Source of the DNA: Amycolatopsis rubida
GTDB lineage: Bacteria; Actinomycetota; Actinomycetes; Mycobacteriales; Pseudonocardiaceae
Reading direction: 5' to 3'
Assembly (NCBI RefSeq): GCF_900115345.1
Contig: NZ_FOWC01000007.1
Location: forward strand, 372,001-436,000
DNA: 64,000 bases
Shown here: positions 9,279-17,895 of the stretch, in pieces
Layout: every line of letters starts with the position of its first letter
Numbering within the stretch: position 1 is the first letter of the stretch
Notes under the pieces: model-generated
Seen by the model: the letters and a program-made list of their open reading frames with translations, nothing else
What the model was told of the DNA's origin: nothing
The model's database searches: none
Translations under genes and position numbers: made by a program

Positions 9279-11180
9279 ATGGCCCACCCCCTCTCGCGCC
9301 TGACCGAAGACGAGGTCGCCCGCAACCGCGCGCTGCTGGCCGAAGCCGGGATCGCGACCGAGAGCACCCGGTTCGCGCTCGTCTCGCTGCTGGAACCGGC
9401 GAAGGCGGCCGTGCTGGCCTGGCAGCCGGGCGATCCGGTGGACCGCCGCGTCCGTTCGCTGCTGCTCGACCGGCGGACCGGGGCGGTGCGCGAAGCGGTC
9501 GTGTCGCTGACCGGCGGCGAGGTCGTGGCCGACCGGGCGGTGGACGTCGCGGCCGAGGGGCAGCCGCCGATCCTGCACGAGGAGTTCGACCTGGTCGAGG
9601 AGATTCTCTGGAAAGACGAGGCGTGGAACGCGGCGATGCGCCGCCGCGGCGTCGACGAACCCCGTTCGGTCCGGATCTCCGCGCTCAGCGCCGGCTGCTT
9701 CGACATCCCCGGCGAAACCGGGCTGCGGCTCGTGCGCTGCCTGGCGTTCCTCCAGCTGAACGAGGACGACAACCTCTGGGCGCACCCGATCGACGGCGTC
9801 GTGGCCTACGTCGACCTGATCGCCGGCCGCGTGCACGACCTCATCGACGACGGCCCGGCCGACATCCCGCGCACCGCCTACGACTACCACCTCGACGGGC
9901 CGGCCCGCGACACGCAGAAGCCCATCGTGATCACCCAGCCCGAGGGGCCGAGCTTCACCGTCGAGGGCGATGTCGTCACGTGGGAGAAGTGGCGGTTCCG
10001 GATCGGCTTCAACCCGGTCGAAGGCCTTACCCTGCACCAAATCGGCTTCCAGGACGGCGATCGGCTGCGTCCGGTCGTCTACCGCGCGTCGGTCGCCGAG
10101 ATGGTCGTGCCCTATGGCGACCCGAGCCCGGTCCGGTTCTGGCAGAACTACTTCGACGCGGGCGAGTACTCGCTGGGCAAGGAAGCCAACTCGCTGACGC
10201 TGGGCTGCGACTGCCTCGGCGAGATCCGCTACTTCGACGCCGTCCTGCACGACGACGACGGACGGCCGCACACCATCACGAACGCGATCTGCATGCACGA
10301 GGAAGACGCTGGGGTGCTGTGGAAGCACACTGACCACTACAACGGCAGTGTTTCCACCCGCCGGCAGCGCCGGCTGGTCGTCTCGTTCTTCGTGACGGTC
10401 GGCAACTACGACTACGGCTTCTACTGGTACCTCTACCTCGACGGCACGATCGAACTCGAGTGCAAGGCCACCGGCATCGTGTTCGCCTCGGCCTTCCCCG
10501 CCGAGGACGACTACCCGTGGGCCACCGAAATCGCCCCCGGCGTCGGCGCGCCGTTCCACCAGCACCTGTTCTCCGCGCGGCTGGACATGATGGTCGACGG
10601 CCTCTCGAACGCCGTTGACGAGATCGACGTGCGGCGCGTCCCGATCGGCCCGGACAATCCGCACGGCAACGCCTTCACCCGGAAGAGCACCAGGCTGGCC
10701 AAGGAGTCCGAGGCCGCCCGGCTCGCCGACGGCAACCTCGGCCGCACCTGGCGGATCAGCAATCCCGAGTCCCGCAACGCCCTCGGCAAACCGGTCGGCT
10801 ACACGCTGCATCCGGAAGGCCTGCCGCCGTTGCTGGCCGACGACGCGTCCTCGATCGCCCGCCGCGCCGCCTTCACCCGCAAGCACCTCTGGGTCACCGC
10901 GTACGCCGAAGACGAGCGCTTCCCGGCGGGCGAGTACGTCAACCAGAACGACGGGAAAACCGGCATCGACACCTGGATCCGGGCCGACCGCGACCTCGAC
11001 GGCGCCGACCTCGTCGTGTGGCACACCTTCGGGCTCACCCACTATCCGCGCACCGAGGACTGGCCGATCATGCCCGTCGACCACACCGGGTTCACCCTCA
11101 AGCCCAGCGGATTCTTCGACGCCAACCCCGCGCTGGACACGCCCGCGCCGAAACCGCAGCATCCCGGTTGCTGCCGCTGA
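9279..11180 (+). CDS. Copper amine oxidase (primary-amine oxidase)
   Basis: Oxidatively deaminates primary amines to aldehyde, ammonia and hydrogen peroxide using copper and the self-made cofactor topaquinone. The 633-residue length is typical for bacterial enzymes. The precursor tyrosine is Tyr377 in the N-Y-D-Y motif (376-379). Copper ligands are His427 and His429 (HQH) and His588 in the THYPRTEDWPIMPVD block. The sequence resembles phenylethylamine/tyramine/histamine oxidases of actinobacteria. No signal peptide is visible, so it is probably cytoplasmic. It has its own strong GAGGAG site and a perfect inverted repeat upstream. The divergent TetR and nearby aldehyde dehydrogenase make an amine-degradation unit. 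Confidence 0.95.
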   Translation: MAHPLSRLTEDEVARNRALLAEAGIATESTRFALVSLLEPAKAAVLAWQPGDPVDRRVRSLLLDRRTGAVREAVVSLTGGEVVADRAVDVAAEGQPPILHEEFDLVEEILWKDEAWNAAMRRRGVDEPRSVRISALSAGCFDIPGETGLRLVRCLAFLQLNEDDNLWAHPIDGVVAYVDLIAGRVHDLIDDGPADIPRTAYDYHLDGPARDTQKPIVITQPEGPSFTVEGDVVTWEKWRFRIGFNPVEGLTLHQIGFQDGDRLRPVVYRASVAEMVVPYGDPSPVRFWQNYFDAGEYSLGKEANSLTLGCDCLGEIRYFDAVLHDDDGRPHTITNAICMHEEDAGVLWKHTDHYNGSVSTRRQRRLVVSFFVTVGNYDYGFYWYLYLDGTIELECKATGIVFASAFPAEDDYPWATEIAPGVGAPFHQHLFSARLDMMVDGLSNAVDEIDVRRVPIGPDNPHGNAFTRKSTRLAKESEAARLADGNLGRTWRISNPESRNALGKPVGYTLHPEGLPPLLADDASSIARRAAFTRKHLWVTAYAEDERFPAGEYVNQNDGKTGIDTWIRADRDLDGADLVVWHTFGLTHYPRTEDWPIMPVDHTGFTLKPSGFFDANPALDTPAPKPQHPGCCR

Positions 11181-11194
11181 GGCAGGATGTCGGC

Positions 11195-12106
11195 ATGAGC
11201 GAGCCTTCCTTCACCCTCGTGCAGCTGCGCTACTTCGAGGCGGCGGCGCGGCACCTGAGCATGACGGCCGCGTCGAAGGAACTGATGGTTTCGCAGTCGG
11301 CCGTTTCGACGGCGATCGCGCAGCTGGAGAAGGAAATGGGCGTGCAGTTCCTGCTGCGCCACCACGCCCGCGGGCTCAGCCTGACCACCGCCGGCGAGGA
11401 GTTCTACAAGCGGGTGCTGGATTTCCTGGCACACGGCGCGGAGCTGGTCGAAACCGCGCGGCAATCCGGCACCGACCTGGTCGGCACGCTCACCGTCGGC
11501 TGTTTCGCCACGCTCGCGCCGTTCCGCCTGCCGAGCCTGCTGGCCGAGTTCGAAGCCCGGCATCCCCGCGTGCACGTGTCCCTGCGCGAGGGCGAGCACA
11601 AGGCGCTCAAGGGCGCGTTGCGAGCGGGCGAGACCGAGCTGGCGATGCTGTACGGCTACGACCTCGACGACGACATCGACCGCGAGGTGGTCGGCACCGC
11701 CGCTCCGTACGCCCTCGTCTCCGAGGACCACCGGCTCGCCCGGCGGAAGAGCCGCAAGGTGTCGTTGCACGAGCTGGCGGACGAGCCGATGGTGCTGCTC
11801 GACCTGCCGCACAGCCGGGAGTACCTGCAGTCGATCCTGAGCGATGCCGGGGTGGCGCCGCGGGTTCGGCACCGGACGAGCGGGTACGAGACAGTGCGGG
11901 CGCTGGTCGCTTCCGGGCACGGGTTCGCGTTGCTCAACCAGCGTCCGCCGGACGACACGACATATGCGGGGGCGAGCGTGGTGCCGCTGACGCTGACCGA
12001 CGATGTCCCGTCACTGGAGATTGTGCTCGCGACGATGCGCGGGGTTCGGCTTACCCGGCGGGCGCAGGAGTTTCGGGAGCTGTGCCGCGCGCAGTACTCC
12101 TCGTGA
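11195..12106 (+). CDS. LysR-family transcriptional regulator
   Basis: A 303-residue LysR protein. The HTH is near residues 20-45 (LSMTAASKELMVSQSAVSTAI) and a ligand-binding domain runs from about 95 to 295. The start is the ATG at 11195, which aligns the conserved FTLVQLRYFEAAA segment with family N-termini. It follows the amine oxidase in the same direction after a 14-base gap, so it may be cotranscribed and sense a product of that pathway. Its effector domain resembles that of the LysR at 59719 (both keep PxVLLPLAHPLARRK/VSEDHRLARRK-type segments and an LLDLPxSxxY block). The ligand is unknown. Confidence 0.85.
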   Translation: MSEPSFTLVQLRYFEAAARHLSMTAASKELMVSQSAVSTAIAQLEKEMGVQFLLRHHARGLSLTTAGEEFYKRVLDFLAHGAELVETARQSGTDLVGTLTVGCFATLAPFRLPSLLAEFEARHPRVHVSLREGEHKALKGALRAGETELAMLYGYDLDDDIDREVVGTAAPYALVSEDHRLARRKSRKVSLHELADEPMVLLDLPHSREYLQSILSDAGVAPRVRHRTSGYETVRALVASGHGFALLNQRPPDDTTYAGASVVPLTLTDDVPSLEIVLATMRGVRLTRRAQEFRELCRAQYSS

Positions 12107-12119
12107 GAGAAAGCCGGCG

Positions 12120-12713
12120 TCAGAACAGTCCTTCGAGCGCACGGCGCGCGCGGGCCGAAGCCTGCCGGTCGCCGTGCAGTTGCCGGAAGTGGTTGAGCGC
12201 CAGCATGATCGCGACGATCTCGTAGAGCAGCTGGTCGATGTCCGTGTCCGGCGGCAGTTCCCCGAGGCTCACCGCACGCCAGATGTTGACGCGCAGCTCT
12301 CGCTGCCAGAACGCGCTCGTCCTGGCGACCGCGTCGCGCACCGGTCCTTCCCGGCCGTCGAACTCGGCCGCCGCCGCGGTGAAGAAGCAGCCGCCGGGCA
12401 GCAGGTCGCGTTCCAGGTAGGAGATCCAGGCCTCCCCGGCCGCCCGGAGATAGGGCAGGCCGCGCGGCACGCCGCGGGCGCGTTCGGGCACCTCGCGGAC
12501 GAACATCTCGGCGGCGGCTTCGATCACGGCCAGTTGCAGGCTCTCCTTGGTGCCGAAATGCCCGAGCACGCCCGCCTTGCTCATCTCCAGCTCGGCGGCG
12601 AGCCGCCCGATGGTCAGCCGCTCCAGGCCCTCGGCCGAGGCGATCGCCAGGCCGAGGTCGAGGATGCGACGGCGGGTGAGGCGCGATTCGGCCACGGACT
12701 TCCGGGGACTCAT
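12120..12713 (-). CDS. TetR-family regulator, divergent from fabH
   Basis: A 197-residue TetR protein with HTH TIGRLAAELEMSKAGVLGHF near residues 35-54 and a C-terminal domain of the TetR_C_16/YbiH-like type. The ATG at 12713 fits family length. It is divergent from fabH, and the 60-base space between them holds a palindrome overlapping the likely fabH -10 element. Repression of fabH and itself is the simplest reading. The ligand could be an acyl compound, but nothing in the sequence shows this. Confidence 0.85.
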   Translation of the reverse strand: MSPRKSVAESRLTRRRILDLGLAIASAEGLERLTIGRLAAELEMSKAGVLGHFGTKESLQLAVIEAAAEMFVREVPERARGVPRGLPYLRAAGEAWISYLERDLLPGGCFFTAAAAEFDGREGPVRDAVARTSAFWQRELRVNIWRAVSLGELPPDTDIDQLLYEIVAIMLALNHFRQLHGDRQASARARRALEGLF

Positions 12714-12727
12714 GAAGCCACTATAGA

Positions 12728-12747
12728 TTACGAACGATCGGTCGCTA
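12728..12747. promoter_or_regulatory. TetR-type operator between TetR and fabH
   Basis: A 20-bp imperfect palindrome, TTACGAA-CGATCG-GTCGCTA, centred on CGATCG. Its right end overlaps a -10-like TATAGT (12746-12751) for fabH. CTATAG repeats flank it on both sides. Binding here would block both promoters. Confidence 0.55.
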
Positions 12748-12773
12748 TAGTGCGGCTGACCCCAGGAGGAAAG

Positions 12774-13712
12774 ATGCCCGGTTCCCGCATCACCGCGCTC
12801 GGCCACCACCAGCCCGCCCGCGTGCTGACCAACGCCGACCTCGAAGACATGGTCGACACGACCGACGAGTGGATCCGCCGCCGCACCGGCATCGCCGCCC
12901 GGCACCTCGCGGACGGCTCGGTCGCCGACCTGGCGACCGAAGCCGCGGCGAAGGCGCTGGCCGGGGCCGGTCTCGAACCCGGCGAGATCGGCATGATCGT
13001 GGTCGCCACCTGCAGCGCGATCGACCGCTGCCCGTCCATCGCCGCCCAGGTCGCGGGCCGCCTCGGCATCCCGGCCGCGGTCTGTTTCGACCTCAACAAC
13101 GGCTGCGCCGGCTTCTGCACCGCGCTGGCCACCGCCGACCACGCCGTCCAGGCCGGAGCCGCCCGGCACGCACTGGTCGTCGGCGCGGAGAAGATGTCGG
13201 ACGTCACCGACTGGACCGACCGCGGCACCTGTGTCCTGCTCGGCGACGGCGCGGGCGCGGCCGTCCTCAGCGCGTCCGGCACGGCGGCAGTCGGCCCGGT
13301 CGTGTGGGGCTCCGACCCGACGCGCAGGCATCTGGTCCGGCTCGTGGACGAATGGCGGCCCGCGTTCGCCCAGGACGGCCAGTCGGTGTTCCGCTGGGCC
13401 GTCCAGGAACTCCCGGCTGTCGCGGCGGAAGCCTGCGCTCGCGCGGGCATCGCGACCACCGACCTCGCCGGAGTTGTCACCCACCAGGCCAACCTGCGCA
13501 TCGTCGAGGCGCTGACCGACCGGCTCGACCTGCGCGCGGACGTGGCGATCGGCCGGGACGTGGTCGATTCGGGCAACACGTCGGCGGCGTCCGTCCCGCT
13601 CGCACTGTCCAAAATGGTCGCTCGCGGCGAGCTGCCGCCGGGCGAGCCGGTGCTGCTCTTCGCCTTCGGCGGCGGGCTCTCCTGGGCCGGGCAGGTCGTG
13701 ACCTGCCCGTGA
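12774..13712 (+). CDS. fabH: 3-oxoacyl-ACP synthase III (KAS III)
   Basis: Condenses an acyl-CoA starter with malonyl-ACP. The 312-residue protein has the full KAS III triad: Cys111 in NNGCAGF, His237 in THQANLRI and Asn268 in SGNTSAAS. The ATG at 12774 follows AGGAGGA. The gene stands alone with its own TetR regulator instead of in a fab operon, so it more likely supplies a specialised starter or a secondary lipid than housekeeping fatty acids. A broken alpha/beta hydrolase follows with overlapping stop and start (GTGA), which suggests the two once formed a unit. Confidence 0.9.
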   Translation: MPGSRITALGHHQPARVLTNADLEDMVDTTDEWIRRRTGIAARHLADGSVADLATEAAAKALAGAGLEPGEIGMIVVATCSAIDRCPSIAAQVAGRLGIPAAVCFDLNNGCAGFCTALATADHAVQAGAARHALVVGAEKMSDVTDWTDRGTCVLLGDGAGAAVLSASGTAAVGPVVWGSDPTRRHLVRLVDEWRPAFAQDGQSVFRWAVQELPAVAAEACARAGIATTDLAGVVTHQANLRIVEALTDRLDLRADVAIGRDVVDSGNTSAASVPLALSKMVARGELPPGEPVLLFAFGGGLSWAGQVVTCP

Positions 13713-14185
13713 ACGACCTGGTCTGCCCGCACGCCGCCAGCGGCCCGGGATCCGCTGCGCCCGGACTGACCGACCTCGGGTTCCGGCTGCACACTCCGGG
13801 CCTATCCGCCGACGGCGTTCCAGGACGACGTCCTGCGCTCGCTGGACGGGCTCGGGCGGTGCACGCTCGCCGGGCATTCGCTCGGCGCTTTCGGCGCGTC
13901 CATGGTGGCCGCCGCGTGACGCCGGCGACCGGCCGCCGTCACGACGCCGGACCGCCTTGCGCGCGCCTCCGCACTCCTCAGCCCGAGTGGCGGACCGGCC
14001 TCTCGTCGATCCGCGCCCCGACGCTGATCCTCGCGGGCGAGCCGCGGAGCCACCTCGGCCAATCCCGGTACGCCTTGCTGGAACAGGCGTTACCGGATGC
14101 GAAAACGGTGACGGTGAGCGTCGGGCACCGGATTCATTCCCGGGCGCCGGAACGCTGGCTGTCCGGGGTCTCGGACTGGCTCTGA
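13709..14185 (+). pseudogene. Alpha/beta hydrolase pseudogene
   Basis: The GTG at 13709 overlaps the fabH stop. The original frame gives no hydrolase core, but another frame carries the nucleophile elbow LAGHSLGAFGASMVAAA and then stops. The C-terminal third (LSSIRAPTLILAGEP...) with the catalytic-histidine segment VSVGHRIHS lies in the first frame and ends at 14183-14185. Pieces of one hydrolase are thus split between frames and the total length is well below a normal 250-280 residues. Both deletion and frameshift are needed to explain it. The tail overlaps the convergent monooxygenase gene. Confidence 0.7.
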
Positions 14186-15414
14186 TACCCGCGCTGGATC
14201 GCGACATGGTCGGCCACGAACTTCGCGTCGTGCCACACGCCCCAGATGAAGCTCGACCCGCGCCGCGCCAGCCACGGCAGGCCGATGAAGTACACGCCCG
14301 GCTCGACCGACACCCCGCGCCGGTGCTTGGGGCGTCCGTTCTCGTCGAACGCGTCGACCTGCAGCCAGCTGTAGTCGACCGCGAACCCGGTCGCCCAGAC
14401 GATCGAGGACACCCCGGCCGCGGCCAGATCCAGTTCCAGCACCGGATCGGTGACACACGCCGGGTCCGGTCCCAGTTCGCGGGCGGACGGTTCCTCGGGC
14501 AGGTCGAGCCCGTTGCGAGCCACATAGGCGTCGGCTTCGTCAAGCAGGGCAAGGTAATTCTCGTCGCCCGCCGTGATGTTCTTCGCCAGGTCGGTCGCGA
14601 AGCTGAGCTTGCCGCCGACGTACGCGCCGGTCATGCCGACGAGCGTGATGCCGAGTCCGGCCAGCGCGCGGAAGTCCACGGTGTGCCCGCCGCGCGCGCC
14701 GCTCACCGCGATGGTCACGTGTTCCGCTCCGGCGGGCGGCGTCTCGGCGTCCCACTTGCCCAGAACGCCGAGCCACCAGCAAAAGTCGCGGTCGCGATAG
14801 CTGCGCGGCGGCCGGTCGTGCGGGCCGACGGACAGGTACACCTCGCGTCCGGCCCGGCGCAGTTCCTCCGCGATCTGCACGCCCGACGAACCCGCGCCGA
14901 CCACCAGCACCGCCCCTTCGGGAAGCTGCCCGGGGTTCCGGTAGCCGCTGGAGTGCAACTGCACCGGACCGGCGCCGGCGGGCACGATCGGCGGGATCAC
15001 CGGGCGCTGGAACGGGCCCGTCGCGGCGATGACGAACCGGGCGTCGAGGTCGCCGTCCGAGGTTTCGACGCGGAATCCGGGCCTGCCCTCGTGCCGCCGG
15101 ACGGACGTGACCTCGACCCCGGTGCGGACCGGCGCGGCGATTTTCCCGGCGTAGGCCTCGAAATAATTCGCTACCTGGTCCTTCGACGCGAATTCGCCGG
15201 GAGCGACGTCGGGGAATTCCAGGCCGGGGAACCGGTCGTGCCACGCCGGGCCGTTCGCGACGAGCGAGTCCCACCGCTGCGAGCGCCAGCGTTCGGCGAT
15301 CCGGTTCCGTTCCAGGACGAGGTGCGGCACGCCGCACTCGCTCAGGTGCTCGCTCATCGCCAGGCCGGCCTGTCCCCCGCCCACGACGAGGGCCTCCACC
15401 TGTTCGCTCGACAT
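14134..15414 (-). CDS. FAD/NAD(P)-dependent flavin monooxygenase
   Basis: A 426-residue class B type flavoprotein. The FAD Rossmann motif VVGGGQAGLAM is at residues 10-20 and the NADPH site VVGAGSSGVQIAEEL near 167-182. The ATGF-type loop is present as IVWATGFAVDYSW. It resembles putative flavoprotein monooxygenases involved in K+ transport (CzcO-like) and Baeyer-Villiger relatives; the substrate is unknown. The last residues after VADHVAIQRGY are low-complexity and overlap the hydrolase pseudogene, so the C-terminus may have been altered there. It is divergent from the RidA cluster and could share its control region. Confidence 0.85.
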   Translation of the reverse strand: MSSEQVEALVVGGGQAGLAMSEHLSECGVPHLVLERNRIAERWRSQRWDSLVANGPAWHDRFPGLEFPDVAPGEFASKDQVANYFEAYAGKIAAPVRTGVEVTSVRRHEGRPGFRVETSDGDLDARFVIAATGPFQRPVIPPIVPAGAGPVQLHSSGYRNPGQLPEGAVLVVGAGSSGVQIAEELRRAGREVYLSVGPHDRPPRSYRDRDFCWWLGVLGKWDAETPPAGAEHVTIAVSGARGGHTVDFRALAGLGITLVGMTGAYVGGKLSFATDLAKNITAGDENYLALLDEADAYVARNGLDLPEEPSARELGPDPACVTDPVLELDLAAAGVSSIVWATGFAVDYSWLQVDAFDENGRPKHRRGVSVEPGVYFIGLPWLARRGSSFIWGVWHDAKFVADHVAIQRGYQSQSETPDSQRSGARE

Positions 15415-15525
15415 CCCAGACCTCCGCTCCGGCTTCGGCGCGGTTCAGCGCCGTCTCCCCGGATCCTCACGGCCCGCACTGCCCGTGTCCAACAGATGTT
15501 TCCGGCGCTCAAGATCTGATTTACC

Positions 15526-15558
15526 GATGCATAGTGCATCATCAGAACAGATGCATTG
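15526..15558. promoter_or_regulatory. Operator cluster A: GATGCA/TGCATC half-sites
   Basis: GATGCA-TAG-TGCATC (15526-15540) is a perfect palindrome. The second arm then pairs with GATGCA at 15550-15555 in a TGCATC-N9-GATGCA repeat. Twenty of 24 bases at 15535-15558 recur at 19355-19378 ahead of the transporters. A partial AACAGATG lies at 15491-15498. It is placed about 80 bases before ridA and faces the divergent monooxygenase. Confidence 0.65.
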
Positions 15559-15640
15559 GTACAGAAAGATCTACTGGACAGAACATTGGACGCGCGGTCA
15601 GGCTGAGGCGTCCGACGACCGCCGCACGGAAGGCCACGCA

Positions 15641-16063
15641 GTGACTGTCCACCGTCGCATCCGCCCGTTCAACACGCGGGACACCTACCCGGAGCAGAAC
15701 CTCGACAACGACCTGTGCCAGGCCGTCGTCGCCAACGGCACGGTCTACGTCCGCGGCCAGATCGGGCAGGACCTCGACACGAGCGAATCGGTCGGGATCG
15801 GCGACGTCGCCGCGCAGGCCGAGCAGGCGATGGCGAACATCACGATGCTGCTCGAAGAAGCGGGCAGCCGGATGGAACACCTCGTCAAGCTCACGATCTA
15901 CCTGGTCGACCCGCGCTACCGCGAGGCCGTTTACCGCACCGTCGGGCGCTGGACCAAGGGCGTGCACCCGATCTCGACCGGCGTGGTCGTGTCCGCGCTC
16001 GCCCGGCCGGAATGGCTGTGCGAGATCGACGCCGTCGCGGTGATCCCGGAGGAGGAGAAGTGA
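15641..16063 (+). CDS. ridA: RidA-family (YjgF) imine deaminase
   Basis: A 140-residue RidA/YjgF/Rid-subfamily protein. These small trimeric proteins hydrolyse reactive enamine/imine intermediates or act in related catabolic steps. Family segments are visible: VVANGTVYVRGQIGQDL, AAQAEQAMANITMLLEEAGS and KLTIYLVDPRYREAVY. The typical RidA arginine near the C-terminus is in the segment ALARPEWLCEIDAVAV. The GTG at 15641 follows GGAAGG and fits family length. It is first in a tight operon with DUF1028, an M20 amidohydrolase and aspartase, and its stop overlaps the next start. Confidence 0.85.
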   Translation: MTVHRRIRPFNTRDTYPEQNLDNDLCQAVVANGTVYVRGQIGQDLDTSESVGIGDVAAQAEQAMANITMLLEEAGSRMEHLVKLTIYLVDPRYREAVYRTVGRWTKGVHPISTGVVVSALARPEWLCEIDAVAVIPEEEK

Positions 16064-16737
16064 CCTTTTCGATCGTCGCCCGCGCCACGTCCGGCGGAAC
16101 CGTCCGGTTCGGCGTCGCGGCCAGTTCGTCCAGTCCGGCGGTCGTCGCCCGCGTCGCGCACCTGCGTCCCGGCCTCGGCGCGGCGGCTTCGCAGAACATC
16201 ACCGACCCGCGGCTCGGCGGACGGGTGCTGGACCGGCTCGCCGAACACGGGGATCCGGAGAAGGCGCTGGCCGAGGTCACGTCGGCGGCGGAGCACATCG
16301 AGTACCGGCAGCTGACCGTGCTCGGGCCGGCCGGGCCCGGTTTCGCTTACAGCGGCTCGAAAACCCTCGGCACGCACGCGTCGGCGACGGGCGACGGCGT
16401 GGTCGTGGCGGGCAACATGCTGGCCGGCGACCACATTCCGCGGTCCATGGCGGACGCGTTCGCCGACGCGACCGGCGAGCTGGAACAACGCCTCGTCGCG
16501 GCGATGCGGGCCGGGCTCGCAGCAGGCGGCGAGGAAGGCCCGGTGCGCTCGGCCGGGCTCGTCGTGGTGTCCGCGGCGGACTGGCCGGTCACGGATCTGC
16601 GCGTGGACTGGGCGGACGAGCCGATCGAGCAGCTCGCCGGACTCCTCGACGTCTGGCTGCCCCAGCGCGACGACTACGTCACCCGCGGCCTGAATCCCGC
16701 GGCCGCACCGTCCTACGGCGTGCCGGGAGACGAGTGA
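16060..16737 (+). CDS. DUF1028 family protein
   Basis: A 225-residue DUF1028 protein. The family has an Ntn-hydrolase-like fold but no assigned reaction. Recognisable parts are TFSIVARATSGGTVRFGVA at the N-terminus, QNITDPRLGGRVLDRL, and GNMLAGDHIPRSMADAF in the middle. The C-terminal part ends in PIEQLAGLLDVWLPQRDDYV. The GTG start overlaps the RidA stop. DUF1028 genes often sit beside RidA and amidohydrolases, and the same grouping is seen here. A role in hydrolysing an amide or peptide-like compound is plausible but unproven. Confidence 0.85.
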   Translation: MTFSIVARATSGGTVRFGVAASSSSPAVVARVAHLRPGLGAAASQNITDPRLGGRVLDRLAEHGDPEKALAEVTSAAEHIEYRQLTVLGPAGPGFAYSGSKTLGTHASATGDGVVVAGNMLAGDHIPRSMADAFADATGELEQRLVAAMRAGLAAGGEEGPVRSAGLVVVSAADWPVTDLRVDWADEPIEQLAGLLDVWLPQRDDYVTRGLNPAAAPSYGVPGDE

Positions 16738-17870
16738 TGCCCGCGAGCAAAGCGGCCGCCCGCGCCGCGGTCGAACGGCACGCCGAGGGGCTGATCCAGC
16801 TGTCCGAGCGGCTGCACGCCGACCCGGAAACGGCGTGGGAAGAGCATCGCGCGGCCGCCGCGGTGCCGGAGCTGCTCGACCGGACCGGGTTCGCGGTCAC
16901 GTCGAAGTACCTCGGTCTCGACACCGCGTTCCACGCGAGCTTCGGCTCCGGGCCGAGGCGGATCGCGCTGTGCGCCGAGTACGACGCTCTGCCCGGCCTC
17001 GGCCACGCCTGCGGGCACAACCTCATCGCGGCCGGTTCCGTCGGCGCCGCGCTGGGGCTCGCCGAGGTCGCCGACGATCTCGGGATCACCGTCGAGGTCT
17101 ACGGCACTCCAGCCGAGGAGGGCGGCGGCGGGAAGATCGAGTTGCTGGAACGCGGCGCTTTCGCGGGGGTGGACCTCGCGATGATGGTGCACCCGGCGCC
17201 GGTGGACGTCGCCGAAGCGCGGCCGTTCGCCGTCAGTCACTCGAAGATCTCCTATACCGGCAAGTCCGCGCACGCCGCGGCTTATCCCGAAGCCGGGGTG
17301 AACGCGGCCGACGCGTTCACCGTCGCCCAGGTCGCGATCGGCCTTCTGCGGCAGCAACTTCCGGCCTCGGCGCGCGTGCACGGGATCGTGACGCACGCCG
17401 GCGACGCCCCCAACGCGATCCCCGAGCACGCGTCCGGCCGGTGGTATGTGCGGGCCGAGACGCTGGCGGAACTGTCCGAATTGGAGCCGCGCGTCATGCG
17501 GGCGTTCGAGGCCGGGGCGCTGGCCACTGGCTGCGAGCTGGGCGTCGAACCGGAGAGCAAGCCCTACGCCGAATTCCGCGCCGACGAACCGGCTTTGGCC
17601 ACCTATCGCGCCAACGCCCTCGAACTCGGCCGTGAGTTCGCGCCGGACGGCACGGCGTCGCGGATGAACCGCGCCTCCACCGACATGGGCAACGTCTCGC
17701 AGGTCGTGCCCGCGATTCACCCCTACATCGGCGTCGGGTCGCTGCCCGCGATCAACCACCAGCGCGAATTCGCCGCGCACTGCGTCGGCGGCACCGCCGA
17801 ACGAGCCCTGCTCGATGGTGCGATTGCGCTGGCGTGGACCGGCATGGACCACACCGCCCGAACCCTCTGA
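16737..17870 (+). CDS. M20-family metallo-amidohydrolase
   Basis: A 377-residue M20D-type amidohydrolase, related to aminobenzoyl-glutamate and N-acyl-amino-acid hydrolases. The metal-site segments are present: LCAEYDALPGLGHACGHN near residues 79-97 and PAEEGGGGK near 123-131. The dimerisation-domain histidine is in the SAHAAAYPEAGVNA segment. The ATG at 16737 overlaps the DUF1028 stop (TGATG); a GTG three bases earlier is possible. It probably releases an amino acid from an N-acyl or amide conjugate. The downstream aspartase suggests that the amino acid could be aspartate. Confidence 0.88.
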   Translation: MPASKAAARAAVERHAEGLIQLSERLHADPETAWEEHRAAAAVPELLDRTGFAVTSKYLGLDTAFHASFGSGPRRIALCAEYDALPGLGHACGHNLIAAGSVGAALGLAEVADDLGITVEVYGTPAEEGGGGKIELLERGAFAGVDLAMMVHPAPVDVAEARPFAVSHSKISYTGKSAHAAAYPEAGVNAADAFTVAQVAIGLLRQQLPASARVHGIVTHAGDAPNAIPEHASGRWYVRAETLAELSELEPRVMRAFEAGALATGCELGVEPESKPYAEFRADEPALATYRANALELGREFAPDGTASRMNRASTDMGNVSQVVPAIHPYIGVGSLPAINHQREFAAHCVGGTAERALLDGAIALAWTGMDHTARTL

Positions 17871-17895
17871 ACCTCCTGCCCCGGGAAGGACACCG

